DNA from: Chryseobacterium lathyri
GTDB taxonomy: Bacteria; Bacteroidota; Bacteroidia; Flavobacteriales; Weeksellaceae
Direction: 5' to 3'
Assembly (NCBI RefSeq): GCF_030812195.1
Contig: NZ_JAUSSF010000001.1
Span: forward strand, 310,001-374,000
Length of the DNA stretch: 64,000 bases
The notes beneath the pieces are model-generated. The model had not been told where the DNA came from. It saw only the letters and a program-made list of their open reading frames with translations, and made no database searches. Shown here piece by piece: positions 25,975 through 36,072 of this stretch (position 1 is its first letter; each line of letters opens with the position of its first letter). The translations under genes and the position numbers were made by a program.

Positions 25975-27552
25975 ATGATTTACGCAAATGCTTTTTTTAC
26001 ATCGGGTAATAGCTATCCTAACGAGGACATTGTACAGCTGGTAGACAATTATACCCACCAAGCTGTTGTTTATAAAAAAATTGGTACTGCCGTTGACGAC
26101 GGGGTTATTTATCGAAAAAAGGATAATGATTTTTATGAGAGACAGTGGTCAGGATATGTGGATATATTATGGTGGAATATTAAGGAAGTCGGAATATCAG
26201 TATCAACAGTTACAGAACGCATCAACAAAGCTCTGTCCATGGGGTATGATGTGTTTTTTGATGAAATGTCAATTGAGATTAATGGAACGCTTTATCTACA
26301 GAATAACCAAAAAATTCTGTCAAATAATTGCAAGATAAAGCAGACTGTAGCCAATTCAGAAATTTTTAACTGTGAACAAAAGGAAAATATTTCCATTACA
26401 GGATTTAGTTTGGAAGGAGAAGGAAATGATTATGTTGTGAATGCTAGTTCCAGAAATGTAGGAATTCTTTGCGCTCAGGCAAAAAATCTTGTTATTGAGA
26501 AGAATATATTCAAAGATTTTACATATTCCGCAGTGTCAGGATTGAATGGAGTAGAGCATTTAACCTTTAGATTCAATAAAGTTAAAAATTCATTTGATTA
26601 CAGTTGGGCAACACAGGCATCGGGCTACAGAAAAGATAATATGGGGATTGTAATAGGAGGAAAAAATATTACAATTTTTAAAAATTACTTTGAAAATTCG
26701 TCGCAAGGTATTTATATTGCTGAAAATTCCAATTTTGTCAGTATTTCAGATAATGACGTTGAAAATACTATCTTGGAACATGGAATGTATCTTGATTCCG
26801 GTATTTCAAACCTTACTGTGATAGGAAACAGAGTTAGAAATACTGTAAAAGTAGGTATCAAACTTCAAAATAGTGATCATTTGAATTATATCAGCAATAA
26901 TGTGGTTATTTCTAATAATATTGTTGAAAATACAGGTGGAGGCGGAGATGGTATTTTGATCAATAATACAACACCGGGCGCCCCCCAACTTTATGCAAAA
27001 AATGTTGTTGTTTCTGGAAATGTCGTAAGAAATGCAGGTCAGCACGGAATCAATGTGAGATTTGTAGATCTGGGAGTAGTTTCTAATAATGTGATTAACG
27101 ATATTAGCTACGCAGGAGTTTATATTTCTGATACGAGAGGGGTAGAAGTGTGTCATAACAATATTAAGACGTCCCAGGAAAATGGAATTATGATTGAAGC
27201 ACATAATTATTTACTATCTGCCAATTTTAATACCATTGAAAATCCGGGAATGAGAAATTCAGGTTTGGAAGATCTGTTAACGGGGATTACTATACGCGGA
27301 ACAAAAAATAAAGAAATCTCTGTAAGAAATAACAAGATGGTAGGTAGTGGCAATGCTATGAAATACGGTGTTTTTGTAGAATTTATAGAAGATCCAGTAG
27401 TGCAGCAGACCTTTCAGGAGACCTATGAAATTGTAGGGAACACAGTATTGAATGCTGTTACTCCATATAGATTTTTAAATACTGTTGTAGCTTTACGACG
27501 TTTAAATAACAATTATAAAAATTTATTAACGGCTCCCGTACAGGAATCGTAA
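25975..27552 (+). CDS. Parallel beta-helix repeat protein without signal peptide
   Basis: A 525-residue protein. Residues 1-75 form an N-terminal domain (DDGVIYRKKDNDFYERQWSG, then YVDILWWNIKE) resembling the adaptor region of tail-spike or pectate-lyase-3-like proteins. From about residue 105 on there are many Asn/Ile/Val-rich rungs of a right-handed beta-helix (NITIFKNYFENSSQGIYIAENSNF, NNIVENTGGGGDGILINN, NVVRNAGQHGINVRFVDLG). No signal peptide, lipobox or Type IX secretion tail is visible, so its location is unclear. It stands alone between a peptidase gene and a convergent phosphatase gene. Specific function is unknown. Confidence 0.75.
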   Translation: MIYANAFFTSGNSYPNEDIVQLVDNYTHQAVVYKKIGTAVDDGVIYRKKDNDFYERQWSGYVDILWWNIKEVGISVSTVTERINKALSMGYDVFFDEMSIEINGTLYLQNNQKILSNNCKIKQTVANSEIFNCEQKENISITGFSLEGEGNDYVVNASSRNVGILCAQAKNLVIEKNIFKDFTYSAVSGLNGVEHLTFRFNKVKNSFDYSWATQASGYRKDNMGIVIGGKNITIFKNYFENSSQGIYIAENSNFVSISDNDVENTILEHGMYLDSGISNLTVIGNRVRNTVKVGIKLQNSDHLNYISNNVVISNNIVENTGGGGDGILINNTTPGAPQLYAKNVVVSGNVVRNAGQHGINVRFVDLGVVSNNVINDISYAGVYISDTRGVEVCHNNIKTSQENGIMIEAHNYLLSANFNTIENPGMRNSGLEDLLTGITIRGTKNKEISVRNNKMVGSGNAMKYGVFVEFIEDPVVQQTFQETYEIVGNTVLNAVTPYRFLNTVVALRRLNNNYKNLLTAPVQES

Positions 27553-27589
27553 AGAGAGTATTAGGCTTATTTTAGAATGATTAAAAGTG

Positions 27590-27617
27590 ATAAGGCTGTC
27601 AATTTTGACAGCCTTAT
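27590..27617. terminator. Bidirectional terminator between convergent genes
   Basis: A perfect 12-bp stem ATAAGGCTGTCA/TGACAGCCTTAT around an ATTT loop. It separates the beta-helix gene from the convergent HAD gene. Confidence 0.9.
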
Positions 27618-27645
27618 TATTGATATAGAGATCTATATTCTTAAA

Positions 27646-28296
<651 letters not shown>

Positions 28297-28317
28297 TTAT
28301 TTAGTTTAACGGATAGA

Positions 28318-30441
28318 TCATAAAATCATGCTCAGCTGTATTCTTTTTCTCGCTTCGTCCACTTCTGTTACTTTTACGCGGACATGCTGATGGAGTTTTA
28401 CCACTTCATTCACATCAGATACAAATCCATCCTTCAGCTGAGAAATATGGACAAGCCCGCTTTCCTTAATTCCCATATCCACGAAACACCCGAAAGCTGT
28501 AATATTATTAACAATTCCTGGAAGAATCATCCCGGTTTTTAAATCCTTGATGCTTTTTACATGAGGATCAAATTCAAATATTTTAGCCGCTTTTCTGGGA
28601 TCTAATCCGGGTTTTTCAAGCTCTTTCAAAATGTCTTTGATCCCTAAAATTCCTATTTCTTCCGTAACATAGTCTTCTGGCTTTACCAAAGCTGTTTTTT
28701 CTTTGCTGGCAATCAGTTCGTTTGTTTTTATACCCAAATCTTTAGCCATTTTTTCTACAATTCCGTAAGCTTCAGGATGCACGGCTGAATTATCAAGTGG
28801 ATTTTTCGCATTGGCAATTCTTACAAAGGCCGCAGCCTGCTGGTAAGCTTTTTCTCCAAGCCTCGGAACTTTTTTAAGCTGTTTTCTGTCCTCAAAAGCA
28901 CCGTTCTCCGTTCGGTAACTAACAATGTTCTCCGCCATTTTCTCTCCAATCCCCGAAACATAGCTTAAAAGTGATTTGCTTGCTGTATTCAGATTGATTC
29001 CTACGGAATTTACACACTTCATAACCGTAGAATCAAGCTCATTTTTCAATTGGGTTTGGTCTACATCATGCTGATATTGTCCTACACCGATAGATTTGGC
29101 ATCAATTTTCACTAATTCCGCCAATGGATCCGCCAATCTTCTTCCAATAGAAACAGCGCCACGAACCGTCACATCATAAGACGGAAACTCATCTCTTGCA
29201 ATTTTACTCGCAGAATAAACTGATGCTCCTGCTTCCGAAACTACAAAAACCTGCAGCGGTTTATCAAAAGCAATTTTTTTAATGAAAAACTCAGTTTCAC
29301 GGCTTGCCGTTCCGTTTCCGATGGAGATCGCTTCAATATTGTAGGCATTCACCATAGAACGGATCTTTTTCATGGCCATTCCGCTTTCATTTTGTGGTGC
29401 GTGAGGGTAAAGGGTTTCATTATGGAGAAGATCGCCCTTTTCATCAATGCAGACCACTTTACAGCCGCTTTTGTATCCCGGATCAATGGCTAAAATTCTT
29501 TTTTCGCCTAAAGGTGGCGCGAGAAGAAGCTGGCTCAGGTTTTCAGAAAAAATTTCAATTGCTTTTTTATCTGCCTTTTCTTTAGCTTCCTGCAAAGCTT
29601 CATTGGAAATAGCAGGCTCTAAAAGTCTTTTGTAGCTATCTTTAATGGCCAGGGAAATCTGATCCGAACTTTCATTATTGGATTTGATGATGGCTTTTTC
29701 AATAAAATCAATGGCCTCTTCCTTATCAATTCCAATATTCACTTTCACAAAACCTTCAGATTCAGCTCTCAGCATTGCCAAAAGCCTGTGAGAAGGAGTT
29801 CTGTTGAGATTTTCCTCCCATTCGAAATACTGTGAGAATTTCTGTGCATCCTCTTCATCTTTTTTAGCCTTTACGGCCTTAGAAGTAATCACTGCTTTAC
29901 GCTGGAACAGGCGGCGAAGGTTTTTACGGACATACATATTTTCATTGATCCATTCCGCCATGATATCTCTTGCACCCTGAAGCGCTTCCTCTTCAGATGG
30001 AACTTCAGTGTTCAGGTATTTAGAGGCAAGAAACTGCAGGTCATTGCTTTTCTGGCTCATAATGATCCTGGCTAAAGGTTCCAATCCTTTTTCCTTGGCA
30101 GTATCTGCTTTTGTTTTTCTGCGCTTTTTGAAGGGTAAATACAAATCTTCCAGCTCCAGAATATCAAAGCTTTCCTCAATTCTCTGTTTCAGTTCGGCTG
30201 TCAGAGCATTTTGTTCCTCAATTGACTTTAAAATACTGTCTTTTCGCTTTACAATTTCTTCAAACTGCTTACTGATCTTTGAGATCTGTTCGATCTGAAC
30301 TTCGTCCAGATTCCCGGTTTTATCCTTTCTGTAACGGGAAATGAACGGAATGGTACAGTCTTCTGCTAATAATTGAAGGGTATTGTTGATGCTCTTCTCA
30401 GAAATATCGAGCGTTTGTTTTATATAGCTTGTAATGTTCAT
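28318..30441 (-). CDS. tex: Tex-family RNA-binding transcription accessory protein
   Basis: A 707-residue nucleic-acid-binding protein. Domains in order: an N-terminal helical Tex_N region; a YqgF-like RNase H fold (ILAIDPGYKSGCKVVCID, about residues 318-440); a helix-hairpin-helix region (LNTASKSLLSYVSGIGEKMAENIVSY, near residue 500); a second HhH; and a C-terminal S1 domain (GMILPGIVNNITAFGCFVDMGIKESGLVHISQL). It probably acts with transcription or RNA turnover in the cytoplasm. The length is slightly shorter than E. coli Tex, but all domains are present. Confidence 0.95.
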   Translation of the reverse strand: MNITSYIKQTLDISEKSINNTLQLLAEDCTIPFISRYRKDKTGNLDEVQIEQISKISKQFEEIVKRKDSILKSIEEQNALTAELKQRIEESFDILELEDLYLPFKKRRKTKADTAKEKGLEPLARIIMSQKSNDLQFLASKYLNTEVPSEEEALQGARDIMAEWINENMYVRKNLRRLFQRKAVITSKAVKAKKDEEDAQKFSQYFEWEENLNRTPSHRLLAMLRAESEGFVKVNIGIDKEEAIDFIEKAIIKSNNESSDQISLAIKDSYKRLLEPAISNEALQEAKEKADKKAIEIFSENLSQLLLAPPLGEKRILAIDPGYKSGCKVVCIDEKGDLLHNETLYPHAPQNESGMAMKKIRSMVNAYNIEAISIGNGTASRETEFFIKKIAFDKPLQVFVVSEAGASVYSASKIARDEFPSYDVTVRGAVSIGRRLADPLAELVKIDAKSIGVGQYQHDVDQTQLKNELDSTVMKCVNSVGINLNTASKSLLSYVSGIGEKMAENIVSYRTENGAFEDRKQLKKVPRLGEKAYQQAAAFVRIANAKNPLDNSAVHPEAYGIVEKMAKDLGIKTNELIASKEKTALVKPEDYVTEEIGILGIKDILKELEKPGLDPRKAAKIFEFDPHVKSIKDLKTGMILPGIVNNITAFGCFVDMGIKESGLVHISQLKDGFVSDVNEVVKLHQHVRVKVTEVDEARKRIQLSMIL

Positions 30442-30596
30442 TTTAAATTTTAAACAGCTAAAATAGGCAATTTTACGATCGAGTGAAATACTTTGGATTA
30501 TGCTTTTTTCCGGTGTTTTATATTGGGAAAAGGGCAGGAAATATTAAAATTTCTATTTCTTGATGTATGTTAAGGTGATAAGTGAGAAGGTTTTTC

Positions 30597-30604
30597 TATT
30601 TTTG
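30597..30604 (+). promoter_or_regulatory. TATTTTTG -7 element for the YceI gene
   Basis: A flavobacterial -7 match 50 bp upstream of the ATG at 30654. Confidence 0.55.
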
Positions 30605-30653
30605 AATCTTCAAATTTAAAATTTTAATTAAATTTTTTAAACAAATAAATAAT

Positions 30654-31331
30654 ATGAAAAAACTTAGTGTAATTGCATTAGTAGGAATAGGGTTACTTGC
30701 AGCATCGTGTACAAAAGAAAAAACAGCTGATACGGCAGCGACTGCGACAGAGCAGAAAGTAGCAGAGAGCAAAGGTGAAGTTTTGGCAGTTGATGTTGCT
30801 ACTTCTGTAGTAAACTGGAAAGCTTTTCACAAAGGCGGTATGGCTCCTCGTTGGGGAACACTTAACGTAAAATCAGGAGATCTAAGCATCGAAGGAGGAC
30901 AGTTGACAGCTGGAAACTTTGTGATCGATATGAATTCTATTAAAGTAGATCCGGCTTCAGTAACAGAAAAAGATAAAAAACCTGCAGATCTTGAAGCACA
31001 CTTAAAAAATCCTGATTTCTTTGATACAGCAAAGAATCCAACTTCGGATTTCAAAATTACAAGTGTTACAGATCTTAAAGAAGCACCTGCAGATGCGGTA
31101 GCTGGAGCAAACAAAACAGTAAGTGGAAACCTTACACTATCAGGAAAAACAATGAACGTAACGTTTCCTGCTAAAGTAGATGTTACTGAAGGTTCAGCTT
31201 CTGTTCAGGCGAAATTTACAGTAAACAGAGCAGATTGGGGAATCAAATTCGGTACTTCAGAAGCAGATCCGGCAGAATGGATGATCAGCAAAGACATCGA
31301 AATTGCTGTTGATGTAAAAGCTAAAAAATAA
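30654..31331 (+). CDS. YceI-family lipoprotein
   Basis: A 225-residue exported protein. A lipoprotein signal with lipobox LAASC places the modified Cys at residue 19. After a Thr/Ala-rich linker, the YceI lipocalin-like barrel follows (VVNWKAFHKGGMAPRWGTLNVKSGDLSIEGGQL, AHLKNPDFFDTAKNPTSDF, NLTLSGKTMNVTFPA, AEWMISKDIEIAVDV). YceI proteins bind isoprenoid or amphiphilic ligands in the periplasm; the ligand here is unknown. It has its own promoter and terminator. Confidence 0.92.
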   Translation: MKKLSVIALVGIGLLAASCTKEKTADTAATATEQKVAESKGEVLAVDVATSVVNWKAFHKGGMAPRWGTLNVKSGDLSIEGGQLTAGNFVIDMNSIKVDPASVTEKDKKPADLEAHLKNPDFFDTAKNPTSDFKITSVTDLKEAPADAVAGANKTVSGNLTLSGKTMNVTFPAKVDVTEGSASVQAKFTVNRADWGIKFGTSEADPAEWMISKDIEIAVDVKAKK

Positions 31332-31353
31332 TTCGTTAGATACAAATAGTCAG

Positions 31354-31383
31354 AGCTGCTTTCTTAGGAAGGCAGCTTTTTTT
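31354..31383 (+). terminator. Terminator of the YceI gene
   Basis: Stem AGCTGCTTTC/GAAGGCAGCT (one G-T pair) with a TTAG loop at 31354-31377, followed by a T run. Confidence 0.9.
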
Positions 31384-31444
31384 ATGGATCTAAGGCATTA
31401 AATCTAGAGGAATTGATAAAACTTATATTTATGAAAACTCAAAT

Positions 31445-31739
31445 ATGAAAGAGAATGTCAAAGGCTGGATGTACATTTTATAATGTGCAGATGGCAGTTA
31501 TTATACAGGAAGTACAAATAATCTTAGGCGAAGGCTCGAATCATACGAAAAATAGACTTCCTGTTAAGCTTATATATTATGAAGAATATGAGTGTATTGA
31601 TCTTGCTTTTTACAGGGAAAAACAGGTACAGGGATGGAGCCGTAAGAAAAAAGAAGCACTGATTAATAGATGCCCTGAACTGCTTCCTCAATTGGCTGTA
31701 GCATATAGAGATTTACTTTCTGAAGAGCGAGATGGCTGA
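31445..31739 (+). pseudogene. Broken GIY-YIG nuclease gene
   Basis: The GIY-YIG signature is split over two frames. From the ATG at 31445 the frame reads KGWMYIL, a TAA stop (31481-31483) where these proteins have a residue before Cys, then CADGSYYTGSTNNL. The next frame takes over with GEGSNHTKNRLPVKLIYYEEYECIDLAFYREKQVQGWSRKKKEAL, ending TGA at 31737. Roughly ten residues normally found between the two parts (around ERRLEEHQN) are missing, so there is a deletion with frameshift as well as a nonsense change. The intact downstream ORF alone lacks the catalytic Tyr-rich part. Confidence 0.85.
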
Positions 31740-31745
31740 AAGAAA

Positions 31746-31881
31746 GGAGGCTTCGAGTGCCTCAGCTACCTTTGGAAATGTAGTGAGACATAACTTTTCT
31801 TTTAGATTAATAGTAAGAAATAAAAAGAAAAATTTATCATCAAAAGACAAATACAAGGTGGCTGAGGTACTCGAAGCCACC
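31746..31881. repeat. 27-bp inverted repeat pair, possible MITE-like element
   Basis: Arms at 31746-31772 (GGAGGCTTCGAGTGCCTCAG...) and 31855-31881 are reverse complements at 24 of 27 positions, with an AT-rich 82-bp spacer. The left arm begins 7 bp after the GIY-YIG stop; the right arm ends 22 bp before the DUF1294 ATG. The spacer encodes nothing recognisable. Confidence 0.75.
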
Positions 31882-31903
31882 GTTTAATTCATTATTTTTG
31901 CCT

Positions 31904-32173
31904 ATGATTATGATATACATTCTGTTGATAATAAATTTTATTACTTTCATTATTTTTGGCTGGGACAAAAGGCTTTCAATTAAACATAAAAGAAGAATTC
32001 CAGAAAGTACACTTTTAGGGGCAACCTTTATAGGAGGAACTATAGGAGCGATTTTAAGCATGTTTATTTTCCGGCATAAGATTTCGAAAAAGTCTTTTTT
32101 GTTGAAATTTGGGGCAATGATTTTAGTTCAGCTCTTTTGTATTTATTTTTTACAAAAATATCGGCAGGCTTAA
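31904..32173 (+). CDS. DUF1294 small membrane protein
   Basis: An 89-residue integral membrane protein of the DUF1294 family, function unknown. Three hydrophobic segments flank the conserved FGWDKRLSIKHKRRIPESTLLGATFIGGTIGAILSMFIFRHK block, diagnostic for this family. A longer frame would start at a TTG inside a TATTTTTG sequence (31893-31900); the ATG at 31904, or the one at 31910, is more likely. If that -7 element is used, the leader is only a few nucleotides long. Confidence 0.85.
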   Translation: MIMIYILLIINFITFIIFGWDKRLSIKHKRRIPESTLLGATFIGGTIGAILSMFIFRHKISKKSFLLKFGAMILVQLFCIYFLQKYRQA

Positions 32174-32300
32174 TCATTAAACCCAATGGGAGATTCTTAA
32201 TCTTCAATTTAAATGGATCTATAAAATCTTCAATTTTAAAGCTTTAACGGGACCGAGTTGTGAACTTGCTCATTATGAATTTGTTAATTAATTTATATTC

Positions 32301-32333
32301 TTGCTCATTATTCATTAGAAATCACTATTTTTG
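32301..32333 (+). promoter_or_regulatory. Flavobacterial promoter of typA
   Basis: -33 TTG (32301-32303), a 22-bp spacer and -7 TATTTTTG (32326-32333) match the TTG/TAnnTTTG consensus, 18 bp before the ATG. Confidence 0.75.
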
Positions 32334-32351
32334 CACCCGTAAAAATCATTC

Positions 32352-34157
32352 ATGCAAAACATTAGAAATATTGCGATTATCGCACACGTTGACCACGGGA
32401 AGACGACTTTGGTTGACAAGATTATTCATGCTACAAACATTTTCAGAGAAAATCAGGAAAGTGGAGAATTAATAATGGATAACAATGACCTTGAAAGAGA
32501 AAGAGGTATTACGATCTTATCCAAAAATATTTCTGTTACCTATAAAGACACTAAAATTAATGTAATTGATACTCCTGGTCACGCCGATTTCGGTGGTGAG
32601 GTAGAAAGAGTTCTAAAAATGGCAGACGGGGTAATCCTATTGGTTGATGCCTTTGAAGGACCTATGCCTCAGACGAGATTCGTACTTCAGAAAGCATTGG
32701 AATTAGGACTTAGACCTTTAGTTGTTATCAATAAAGTAGATAAGCCAAACTGTCGTCCTGAAGAAGTTCATGACCAGGTATTTGACTTATTCTTCAACCT
32801 TGAGGCTACAGAAGAACAATTGGATTTCCCAACGTTCTACGGTTCTTCCAAGCAAGGTTGGTTCAACACATCATTGGAGCAGACTGAAGATATTCTTCCA
32901 TTATTGGATGGTATCCTGCAATATGTTCCTGAACCTAAAGTAGAGGAAGGAAACTTACAGATGCAGATCGTTTCTCTTGACTTTTCTTCTTTCTTAGGAA
33001 GAATTGCAATCGGAAAAGTGATCAGAGGAGAGATCAAAGAATCTCAGTGGATCGGTCTTGCTCAGGCAGACGGTAAGGTTCTGAAAGGAAAAGTAAAAGA
33101 ATTATATGTTTTTGAAGGATTAGGAAAGAAAAAAGTTTCAGAAGTAAAAGCTGGAGATATCTGTGCTGTTGTAGGTTTTGACGCTTTCCAGATCGGTGAT
33201 TCATTCGTAGATCTTGAAAATCCTGAACCATTGCCAAGAACTGCAATTGATGAGCCTACATTGAACATGACGTTCTCTATCAACAATTCACCTTTCTTCG
33301 GTAAAGATGGTAAATTTGTGACTTCTAATCACTTGAAAGAGAGATTAACAAAAGAATTGGAAAAAAACCTGGCATTAAGAGTTCAGCAGACAGATGATGC
33401 GAACACATTCCTTGTTTTTGGTAGAGGTATTCTTCACTTGTCAGTTTTAATTGAAACCATGAGAAGAGAAGGTTACGAAATGACGATTGGTCAGCCACAG
33501 GTTATCCTTAGAGAAATCGACGGTGAAAAATGTGAGCCTTATGAATCTTTGGTTGTAGACGTTCCTGAAGAATATGCTTCAAGAGTAATCGACTTGGCTA
33601 CTCAGAGAAAAGGTGACCTTCATATTATGGAAACTAAAGGAGAGATGCAGCATATGGAATTCGAGATTCCTTCAAGAGGTTTGATCGGATTGCGTTCTCA
33701 GATGTTGACGGCTACTGCTGGTGAAGCTATTATGGCACACCGTTTCACAGAATACAAGCCTTTCAAAGGTGCTATTCCTGGAAGAAGCAATGGTGTTTTG
33801 ATCAGCAAAACTCAAGGTCCGGCTACAGAATATTCTATTGCTAAATTACAGGACAGAGGTAAGTTTTATGTTGATCCGGGTGAGGAAATCTATGCAGGGA
33901 TGATTATTGGTGAACAAAACAAGCCTGGAGATTTGGTGGTAAACATTGTAGAAGCAAAACAGCTGAACAACATGAGAGCTTCCGGAAAAGATAAAGATAC
34001 CGGTGTTGCACCGAAAATCCTATTCTCACTGGAAGAATGCATGGAATACATCCAGGGTGACGAAGCGATTGAGGTAACTCCAAACTTCATCAGAATGAGA
34101 AAGAAAATCCTTTCTGAAGAAGAAAGAAAAAGAATGGACAGATCAGCGAAAGCATAA
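32352..34157 (+). CDS. typA: Ribosome-associated translational GTPase TypA/BipA
   Basis: A 601-residue translation-factor GTPase that binds 70S ribosomes and is needed for stress and low-temperature ribosome function. G1 is AHVDHGKTTL (residues 11-20), followed by the switch motif RERGITI, G3 DTPGHADF, and G4 NKVD. EF-G-like domains II, III and V follow, then the BipA-specific C-terminal domain (YAGMIIGEQNKPGDLVVN and beyond). Length and motifs are standard. It has its own promoter and terminator. Confidence 0.97.
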   Translation: MQNIRNIAIIAHVDHGKTTLVDKIIHATNIFRENQESGELIMDNNDLERERGITILSKNISVTYKDTKINVIDTPGHADFGGEVERVLKMADGVILLVDAFEGPMPQTRFVLQKALELGLRPLVVINKVDKPNCRPEEVHDQVFDLFFNLEATEEQLDFPTFYGSSKQGWFNTSLEQTEDILPLLDGILQYVPEPKVEEGNLQMQIVSLDFSSFLGRIAIGKVIRGEIKESQWIGLAQADGKVLKGKVKELYVFEGLGKKKVSEVKAGDICAVVGFDAFQIGDSFVDLENPEPLPRTAIDEPTLNMTFSINNSPFFGKDGKFVTSNHLKERLTKELEKNLALRVQQTDDANTFLVFGRGILHLSVLIETMRREGYEMTIGQPQVILREIDGEKCEPYESLVVDVPEEYASRVIDLATQRKGDLHIMETKGEMQHMEFEIPSRGLIGLRSQMLTATAGEAIMAHRFTEYKPFKGAIPGRSNGVLISKTQGPATEYSIAKLQDRGKFYVDPGEEIYAGMIIGEQNKPGDLVVNIVEAKQLNNMRASGKDKDTGVAPKILFSLEECMEYIQGDEAIEVTPNFIRMRKKILSEEERKRMDRSAKA

Positions 34158-34180
34158 GAAATGTTTATATAATATAGAAA

Positions 34181-34207
34181 AGCCTCGAATCTTTCGGGGC
34201 TTTTTTA
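34181..34207 (+). terminator. Terminator of typA
   Basis: Stem AGCCTCGAA/TTCGGGGCT (one G-T pair, 34181-34201) followed by a T run. Confidence 0.9.
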
Positions 34208-34283
34208 TTACACTATGTCTTAAAATGTTTATTTTGGCATAATAATCTCTTAGAAGAAATAAATTTAAAGTAGTTTGCAAACG

Positions 34284-35894
34284 ATGAGAATGAATATCAT
34301 AAAGCTTACTGTTTTAGCCGGAGTTTTTGCATCATATGCCAGTTGCTCCGTCCAGAACAATACCATAAAAGAAGCACCAACAAAAAATACAGCAAAACCT
34401 AACAGCAATACCATAAAGCCTAAAGATCCGGTTACAGTTGTAAAACCTGTAGCACCAGTGCCTCCGGCTGAGGAGAACTTCAGAACCGTTCTTCCAGAAG
34501 TTAAAAGAGAATTCCGCGGAGCCTGGATTGCCAGTGTAGCCAATATCAATTGGCCTTCAAGAAATAATTTAACGGTTGATCAGCAGAAAGCAGAAGCCAT
34601 CAGCATGCTCGATATGCTGAAAGATAACAACTTCAATGCAGCCATTTTCCAGATCAGACCTTCTGCAGATGCATTGTATACAAGTAATATAGAACCTTGG
34701 TCATACTTTCTTACCGGGGAAACAGGAATGGCCCCATATCCCAATTATGACCCCCTTCAGTTCTGGATTGAGGAAGCGCATAAAAGAGGCATGGAATTGC
34801 ATGTCTGGCTAAACCCTTACCGTGCCCATCATTCAAACGGTGGAGCTGTAAACAGCCTGTCTATGGCAAACAAGCTTTCTGATATTGTGGTAAGATTAAA
34901 GAACGGAATGTACTGGTTCGACCCTGCCAATCCCAAAACGCAGGGGCATGTCTCTAATGTCGTAAAAGATATTGTGAAAAGATATGACATCGATGCCATA
35001 CATTTTGACGATTATTTCTATCCCTACGCCACCTACAACAGGGGAGCAGACTTTCCCGATAATGCAACCTGGAATGAATACCAGAGAAGCGGCGGAACAT
35101 TATCCAGAGCAGACTGGAGAAGAGACAATGTCAATAAATTTGTAGAGAGGATTTACAAAGAGATTCATGCAGAGAAAAACTATGTAAGATTCGGGATCAG
35201 TCCGTTCGGAATCTGGAAGCCCGGATATCCTGAAGGAATTGTAGGCTCTTCCCAATACGACGAGCTATACGCTGATGCAAAATTATGGCTGAATAAAGGC
35301 TGGGTAGATTATTTCTCTCCACAGCTGTACTGGCCGATCGATGCCAAAGGTCAGGGTTTTGAAGCTTTATTGAACTGGTGGAAATCTGAAAATACAATGA
35401 ATCGTCATCTTTGGCCCGGTCTTAATACCGTTGAGATCAAAGTTTCAGACCGTCCCACGGAAATTAAAAATCAGATTGAAATTTCCAGACAGATTTTAAA
35501 GAACGGTGCCGGAGAAATTCATTGGAGTATTGCAGGATTAACGAGAAATGCGGGAATGCTTCCTACTTTGAAAAACGGCCCTTACAGCGAAAAAGCATTA
35601 GTTCCGAAAACACCATGGATAAAAGCTGTTCCATTGCAGACTCCCACTTTATTTGTAACCGATAATGGAAGTTTTGTACAAACGAACTGGAGTACCCAAA
35701 ATATCGGAAATGTCTTCCAATGGATACTTTTCACCCAGTACAACGGAGTTTGGGAAACAGAAATCCTTACATTGGACACCCTTTCAAAAGACATTCCTAA
35801 ATCTAAAGAGGGTAAAAGATTAAATGCAGTTGCAATAAAAGCAGTGGACAGACTAGGAAACGAAAGTGATTATATGGCAAAGAAGATAAAATAA
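34284..35894 (+). CDS. GHL10/DUF187-type glycosidase-like lipoprotein
   Basis: A 536-residue exported protein. The lipobox YASC sits about residue 22 of the frame, followed by a Pro/Lys/Thr linker. The catalytic-type domain begins REFRGAWIASVANINWPS and contains HVWLNPYRAHH, IDAIHFDDYFYPY and FGISPFGIWKPG, the conserved blocks of YngK/GHL10 (glycosyl hydrolase-like 10) proteins, which act on cell-wall or exopolysaccharide glycans. The ATG at 34284 is chosen; a frame from TTG at 34275 would add three residues. The substrate is not known. Confidence 0.88.
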   Translation: MRMNIIKLTVLAGVFASYASCSVQNNTIKEAPTKNTAKPNSNTIKPKDPVTVVKPVAPVPPAEENFRTVLPEVKREFRGAWIASVANINWPSRNNLTVDQQKAEAISMLDMLKDNNFNAAIFQIRPSADALYTSNIEPWSYFLTGETGMAPYPNYDPLQFWIEEAHKRGMELHVWLNPYRAHHSNGGAVNSLSMANKLSDIVVRLKNGMYWFDPANPKTQGHVSNVVKDIVKRYDIDAIHFDDYFYPYATYNRGADFPDNATWNEYQRSGGTLSRADWRRDNVNKFVERIYKEIHAEKNYVRFGISPFGIWKPGYPEGIVGSSQYDELYADAKLWLNKGWVDYFSPQLYWPIDAKGQGFEALLNWWKSENTMNRHLWPGLNTVEIKVSDRPTEIKNQIEISRQILKNGAGEIHWSIAGLTRNAGMLPTLKNGPYSEKALVPKTPWIKAVPLQTPTLFVTDNGSFVQTNWSTQNIGNVFQWILFTQYNGVWETEILTLDTLSKDIPKSKEGKRLNAVAIKAVDRLGNESDYMAKKIK

Positions 35895-36041
35895 TTTAAG
35901 TTTGAGTTAAAAAAAATCAGGACAAGACTGTGACAAGGAAGATATAGGTTAGAAGTTACTATTGGTCTTATAACCTCTCAGTAAACTCATGCAGTGCCTT
36001 CAAAAAACTATAAAAACCATTACGTCTAAAAAAATCAATAG

Positions 36042-36072
36042 AACCAGTTCAATTAAGGACTGGTTTTTCTTT
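36042..36072 (+). terminator. Terminator downstream of the glycosidase-like gene
   Basis: Stem AACCAGT/ACTGGTT with a 10-nt loop followed by TTTCTTT. It is about 150 bp past the upstream stop. Confidence 0.6.

Noticed and set aside
32260..32472. A 70-codon + frame over the start of typA
   Set aside because: It overlaps the strongly supported typA start in another frame and contains the typA promoter; no protein features.
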